Part shown: one piece after another, positions 59,173 to 64,000 of the stretch | Layout of the letters: every line of letters starts with the position of its first letter | Numbering within the stretch: the first letter of the stretch is position 1 | DNA from: Cryptococcus deneoformans JEC21 | Lineage: Eukaryota > Basidiomycota > Tremellomycetes > Tremellales > Cryptococcaceae | Assembly: GCF_000091045.1 (NCBI RefSeq) | Contig: NC_006694.1 | Location: 416,501 to 480,500 of the forward strand | DNA: 64,000 bases | Direction of reading: 5' to 3' | Translations under genes and position numbers: made by a program | Notes under the pieces: generated by a model | The model's input: only the letters and a program-made list of their open reading frames with translations | What the model was told of the DNA's origin: nothing | Database searches by the model: none

Positions 59173-59608
59173 GGCTTCTTGGACGTGGCTGGGATAACGG
59201 CGATGGTGATGATACAGAGCCAAGAATGTGTCCAACGATACATCTCATGTCCGACGTCACCCGTAGGCTCGCGGAGGTGGAGGCTCAACAGGCACGCCAG
59301 TGAGGCACGCAGAGCAGTACAGGTGATTTAGGCATGAGGGGTGGAGTTTAAAGGAAAAGGGTCAACTCATACTCAAGTCACTATGGGCAGACTAGAACGA
59401 TGGGGGGTGTTAAATGCACTTTGGATAACTGCAATGTGAACTGGGTTATAACAAGCGCTTCACCCGTGGAAGCTCGATCCTGCAACGATTACTTTGGATT
59501 ACTTTAGATTACTTTAGATGCTTTGGACAACTACTCTAGCCCCGCAACACCCAATGCAATGCCCATACATCTCCAGCGCCAAGACGCCGCCGTCTAGAAA
59601 ACATGTGT
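59173..59608. other. intergenic region upstream of VPS55, downstream of GRIM-19
   Basis: A 436-bp gap between two minus-strand genes. It contains a short tandem array (listed separately) and otherwise no recognisable gene. Confidence 0.45.
59487..59526. repeat. 10-bp tandem repeat, four units
   Basis: GATTACTTTR is repeated: GATTACTTTG, GATTACTTTA twice, then GATGCTTTGG. The array is about 315 bp upstream of the VPS55 start and just beyond the GRIM-19 stop. Probably a local slippage product. Confidence 0.8.
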
Positions 59609-60134
59609 CTAGAGAACAACGATGGTGTTTGGCGTATATCTCGAGCTGTTGTAGGTGCGCTTGCCAGCCTGTCTCGATTCGTCAGCCACCGCGGGCGCCA
59701 AAAAAAAAGTCGAGACGCACCTCCCACCCGGGATAGTCCTTCATAATCTCCTTCTCCCTCGCCAGGGCGGCCTGCTGGCGCCTGTACGCATCCCTGTCCT
59801 GCTCGGCAAGAAGAAGCGGGACGACGTTGATCCTTGACCACGCCTTTTCGCGCTTGAGCTCACTGCGACGCACACATCAGCCCGCTGCCGCCGCTGGAGA
59901 AAACGCAACATGCACGCACCGCTTCTCGACGTTGCCCTGGCCGAGCCTGTAGAAGCCGAGGGTGCAGATGGCAAAGACGCCGCCGAAGAGGACGGCGCCG
60001 GAGGGACCCTTGAGGGGGAGGTTGCGCTTGTACCTGAGGGTCTCGTAGCCCCCCGGCGGGGGCATGTCCCTGGGCGGGTGAGCGGCGTGGCGTGCGTGGG
60101 CGCAGAGTACTCACTGCCTGAATCCGTGCGACAT
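59609..60134 (-). CDS. NADH:ubiquinone oxidoreductase accessory subunit GRIM-19 (NDUFA13)
   Basis: Four exons (60134-60115, 60069-59920, 59862-59721, 59668-59609) encode 123 aa. The sequence QDMPPPGGYETLRYKRNLP, GPSGAVLFGGVFAICTLGFYRLGQGN (one membrane helix), ELKREKAWSRINVVPLLLAEQDRDAYRRQ and MKDYPGWEAGKRTYNSSRY is typical of GRIM-19, a small single-pass subunit of respiratory complex I. No cleavable leader, as in other species. It shares a 134-bp divergent promoter with the WDR24/SEA2 gene. Confidence 0.93.
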
Positions 60135-60268
60135 GGTGATGTGGATGTGGATGCGAGTGGGCGGAAACGGCGATATGGCGGGGGGATATCTCCGCGAGTT
60201 TTTGCGGAATTTCTCCCGGTGGTATTACAACTTGGCGCTGCGAGTGTGCGCCGTACTGTGCGACGACG

Positions 60269-63200
60269 ATGAATCGCTTCGCAAACGCATTCTCAGCGTG
60301 AGCACTCTTCCCCCCGCGCCCGCACACGCTCAGCCCCCACAGCGCAATCCCCACCCCCGCCAGCTCAGACGCCGTCTCCCTCTACTCCCCCGAGCCCGCC
60401 TTCCCCCCCGCCACAGCCAGAGACGACAGGCATCCCGCGCCCGTATACGACGACCCCAGGTCCCCGCACCACGCCGCAGGCCATGCAGCCCGCCAGCCCG
60501 CCCGCCCACACACCCGCCCCGCGTTCCTGCGCCACCTGACAGACGACGGCCCCCGCTCGCAGGCGTCCACCCCGCGCGGCAGGAGCGAGAGCCGCGAGCG
60601 GGACAGGAGCGTGCGCGTGAACCTGATGGCCGCCGCTGCCACGACGGCACGGCGCGGGTGGGGGATGAGCTCGGCGACGGGCACGACGAGGATGAACAGG
60701 ATGGCCGATGGGCCCGATGGAAAGTACGCCGTCGGCGGCGGTCAATGTGCGTCCTCTTGTGATTTCTGCCGCCCAGACTGATCAGCCGCCAGTCTTGCGG
60801 GTCTTTCAGGTCAGCGACCCCTGCAGTGGCTCGTCCACGCCGATCATACAGGAAGATCCAAAGGAAAGAACGTTGCTCGCGAGAGGACAGGGCGGAGCGA
60901 CCATATCCGAAGTCGTCAATCTCTGGAAGAGCAACTGGCCCGTCGGCAAGGGTGTGAATGATGTTAATTGGGGTGTTGCCGGTAAGCCGCTTTACTGACC
61001 CGGGACATTCTATCCAGCTAAAAGACAAACTCCAAAACCAGCATGGGACCACAAACTGGTGACTGCCGCTCCCAATGGTAATTTCATGCTTTTCGACGTT
61101 GAAAAGGGCAGACTCGAAAATGAAATATCGAGCGGTTCCTTTCGACCCCTCAACTGTGCCCAGTTCTGCCACCAGCCGTCCTATTGCCACATGGTCCTCA
61201 TCGGCGGAGCCGACGGCAACATCAAACTGCTCGACCTTCGGACCGGCGACCCCCCCTCGCGTCGGCCTCTCCGTCACAGCTCCGCCATCACTTCTTTATG
61301 TTTCTCACCAACCGATGCCAGCTCATTCGTGATCGGTCTAGACGACGGTACGATCAAGCGATACGATTGGCGTATGGCCGGGAAACATCTGGGTACAGTG
61401 TATGGTGCGCATGGAAGCAAGGCCGTCATGGATCTAAAGTGGAAATTGGGGGATGATTCAATAGGCGGAGCAGGTGCAGGTTGGCTGGCCAGTGCAGGTG
61501 CCAACAAGATTGTCCAGGTGGGTAGAGAGAAAAGCCTTTATTACAAGAGCTGACAGATGGTAGATTTGGGATATGAACCAATCATGGGAAAAAGCCCCCA
61601 CTGCCACCCATTCTCTCCATACTGCCCACCCTGTCCGCCGAATCGCCTGGCGACCCGATCACCCGACCGAGCTCCTCGTCATCCCGCTCACCCAACCGCT
61701 CTCATCCTCAAACTCTCTCGATCCGGCTTTACCCGCCCCACCGCCACCCACCCCACCACCGCCACCACATTCACTCTCCGTTTCCTCCGCCTCCACCAAC
61801 AAGTTTAACATATCCACCACGACGCCGGACGAGACGACCATGGATGACGATTCTGCACGCCTTGAAATCTGGCACGTGAGGAGACATTATATCGCCAAAT
61901 ACGCCATCCCATCGCAGGACGGGGTGGCTGTCGATGCGTCTTGGAGAGGATCCGCGGGACTCGTCGTCACTTTCCAAAATGGCGGTTTTGCACAACTCGA
62001 TATTCCTAGAAAGCTGAATAGTGGCTTGCTGCCCCTCCCGCTGGATCAGATACCGAGACAGATTGCGGGATGGAGTGCAAAGGGGGATTTGTATTTTGCC
62101 ATTGACAAATTCAGAGCGGGTGAAGTCCCATTCGACGATCTGCAAGTTTTTTTTTTTTTTTTTTTTTTCTTTTAAACATACTGACTTTAAAGAGTTAGGA
62201 AACCAGAATATGCAAATCACTATGAACGTCTCGGCCGACCGACCCATTCCCTCTCCGACCCGCCCTACATCCCTCTCCAGACAATCGGATCGCTCGCGCT
62301 CCCCGACACCGACCCATCCGAATTCGCCTTTCTCGCCAGCTGGTACCGCCTTGAAGGCAGTATACCTGCCGATCTGTGTGCGTGGAATCGGGATGTGGCG
62401 AAATGGTGTGGGAGGGAGGATGATGCCCGATTATGGGGGTTTGTGAAAGGGTTGTTTGAAGAGTTTATGCCTCTGCAGGAAGGGATGGAGGCGACGTTTG
62501 TGAATGATGTTTGGGGGAGGGCAGGTAAGGCGTTGGCGGCGACGACGACGACGACAATGACGATGACGCCGCCCAATGTCTCGCCGAGGGGTAGACATGC
62601 TCGCCTGCCGCCAGACGACGAGCGAGAAAAAAGAGCGCACAGGATACTACCCACCTACGCCGGTATCCCCCTCGAACGGATCACCCCACCCGCATCGCCG
62701 ACATCCAACCCGTCTGAAATCTCTGAGCGTACGCCCGACAGCGACTCTGGTTCCGACGACGAGATTTACTCTGACGAACAGTCTGAATCGGTCAAACCCC
62801 GTCGTTCGAAATTCGTATCGTTTATCGAGCCGGGTACGTCTAGTCTTGGACTCGATTTATCGTCGGCAGCAAACCGTCGACGTTCAAGTTTTTCGTCGCA
62901 AGAAGGGTCACCCGTGTTTGAGAAGACGACGAAGAAGAAGCAGCAGCAGCAGGGAGAGACATCGCCTATCGCCATCACAAACACAAACACGAACCCTTCG
63001 GCCGGTACCATCTCCCACCCAAATAGCGCTAGCAAAAAATCCACCCTCTCCAAAATCGCATTCACCCCGCGCCAACACTCCCACCCCCACCCCCACCAGC
63101 ACCAGCACCACCAACACCAACTTGTATCTTCCTCCGACTGGCCCGATCCGTATGGTATCATCCCCGACCAGGTGCTTACCAGCGGTACCATGACTTCCAC

Positions 63201-64000
63201 CACCGCCACATCGGGCACAAGCCGCGCGAGTACGACGACGCAAAGTAGCCCCCTCCCGGCCTTTGCGCGGAATGGGACCAAAAATTCCCCAAGAGCGGGG
63301 ACGACAGGTCTGGCGGGGCATGAGATTGGGTCGGGTGTGGTGGAAGCGCCGCTGGCGGGTAGAGGATCGGCAGAAGTCGGCGTCGGCGCTGTGGTACCCA
63401 ACGGAAACGGTCCCGGTGGAATCGCTTCCAGAGTGGGGTCAGGACAGGGGAAAGAGATGAGGGGGAGAGAGGAAAAGTTTGAAAAAACGGAATGGGAAGA
63501 GTATAGGAAGAAGAGAGTGGCGACGTTGATGACGTGGTGGGATGGCTGTGTCGAGAATGTTTGTTAATCTTCCATGTTGAAATGGTAATCGTTGGCTAAT
63601 CTTTTTTTCCATCCAGGGTGAAATGCAATTGGCAACCACCATCGCCCTCATCGCCTCGCCGCTGGTCACATTCCCGCCCTTCCAAGTGGAGCGTCTCGCG
63701 CACGCATACGTCCAACTCCTCGAACAACATCGTCTTTTCATGTTCGCCGCCTACATCCGACGCTTTTCAGGCATACCTTCTTTGGAAATCACCCCGCAAG
63801 ATGAAGGTCTGACTCATACGTTCTTTTGCGAAAGGTGCGGGAAGAGTACCGGTAATTTGGAAGATATCGAGGTGAAAGGAAAAATATTCTGGTGGTGTAA
63901 AAAATGCCGAACGGGGGCAAAGAGCTGTGCTATCTGGTACGTGCAAAAACAAGTGATCCTCTTTTTTGCTAAAATGTCCCCTTTGGCAGTCGAAAGATAA
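60269..64000 (+). CDS. WDR24/Sea2 subunit of the SEACAT/GATOR2 complex (3' end outside window)
   Basis: Eight exons are visible (60269-60297, 60364-60746, 60793-60981, 61042-61517, 61564-62141, 62199-63558, 63617-63936, 63990-64000). A WD40 propeller covers about residues 130-580 (NLWKSNWPVGKGVNDVNWG, LIGGADGNIKLLDLRTG, SFVIGLDDGTIKRYDWRM, GWLASAGANKIVQIWDM, LEIWHVRRHYIAKYAIP). A helical region follows (LCAWNRDVAKWC, LWGFVKGLFEEFM), then a long disordered insert of about 310 residues rich in Ser, Thr and His, and a zinc-binding C-terminus that starts CERCGKSTG and CKKCRTGAKSCAI and is cut by the window edge. GATOR2 activates TORC1 in response to amino acids. Intron 5 (62142-62198) seems to be GC-AG with a long T run. 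Confidence 0.88.
62142..62198 (+). other. GC-AG intron with T22 tract in WDR24/SEA2
   Basis: GCAAGT follows CT of a leucine codon and is followed by a run of about 22 T. The acceptor TTAG at 62195-62198 restores the frame to KPEYANHYERL. Use of the overlapping GT would leave the next exon out of frame. Confidence 0.65.

Overview
This window is nuclear DNA of an intron-dense basidiomycete yeast, most likely a Cryptococcus-type tremellomycete. Nearly every gene is broken by introns of about 45-65 nt with GTRNGT donors and CTAAC/CTGAC-like branch sites. The proteins are ordinary fungal orthologues, and genes sit close together on both strands with no operon logic. The gene models were assembled by hand: exons were joined where splice sites, reading phase and family conservation agreed, and each joined reading frame closes at a stop codon.

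Layout. 1-6.1 kb: 3' end of a choline/ethanolamine kinase, dynein intermediate chain, ATG27 (minus), cyclin H. 6.3-16.1 kb: meiotic kleisin REC8 (minus), a five-finger CCCH protein, U2AF small subunit (minus), alpha-SNAP, mitochondrial ribosomal protein S10 (minus), a YggS-type PLP-binding protein. 16.3-24.2 kb: Zn2Cys6 regulator (minus), R3H-associated protein, small membrane protein (minus), BFR2/AATF. 24.7-28.3 kb: GH79 glycosidase (minus) with a duplicated upstream repeat. 28.3-40.2 kb: ASCC3/Slh1-like helicase, SCP2 protein (minus), X-family DNA polymerase. 40.4-50.9 kb: FMN split-barrel protein (minus), LYR protein, Mn-SOD (minus), DIB1, a candidate small gene, DUF4112 protein (minus), an unrecognised basic protein, PTH2 (minus), NAA50-like acetyltransferase. 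51.3-64 kb: Myb/SANT-like regulator (minus), a candidate small gene (minus), TFIIH SSL1/p44, aspartic-protease-like GPI protein (minus), VPS55 (minus), GRIM-19 (minus), and WDR24/SEA2, which runs off the right edge.

The genes do not form one pathway. Two encode TFIIH-linked proteins (cyclin H, SSL1), two encode splicing factors (U2AF1, DIB1), and several serve mitochondria or membrane traffic.

The most striking signal is splicing architecture. Very small exons of 9-24 nt recur in REC8, ASCC3, SCP2, POL4, SOD2 and GH79, and several carry catalytic or ligand residues (the SOD2 metal-binding His, the ASCC3 P-loop, the putative GH79 nucleophile). Three introns appear to use GC-AG boundaries. Other points of interest are a CGG-N8-CCG element kept in three repeat copies upstream of GH79, a helicase with a degenerate second cassette and no second Sec63 domain, and two intron-split small ORFs. 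I saw no rRNA, convincing tRNA, CRISPR array, intact transposon or viral gene.
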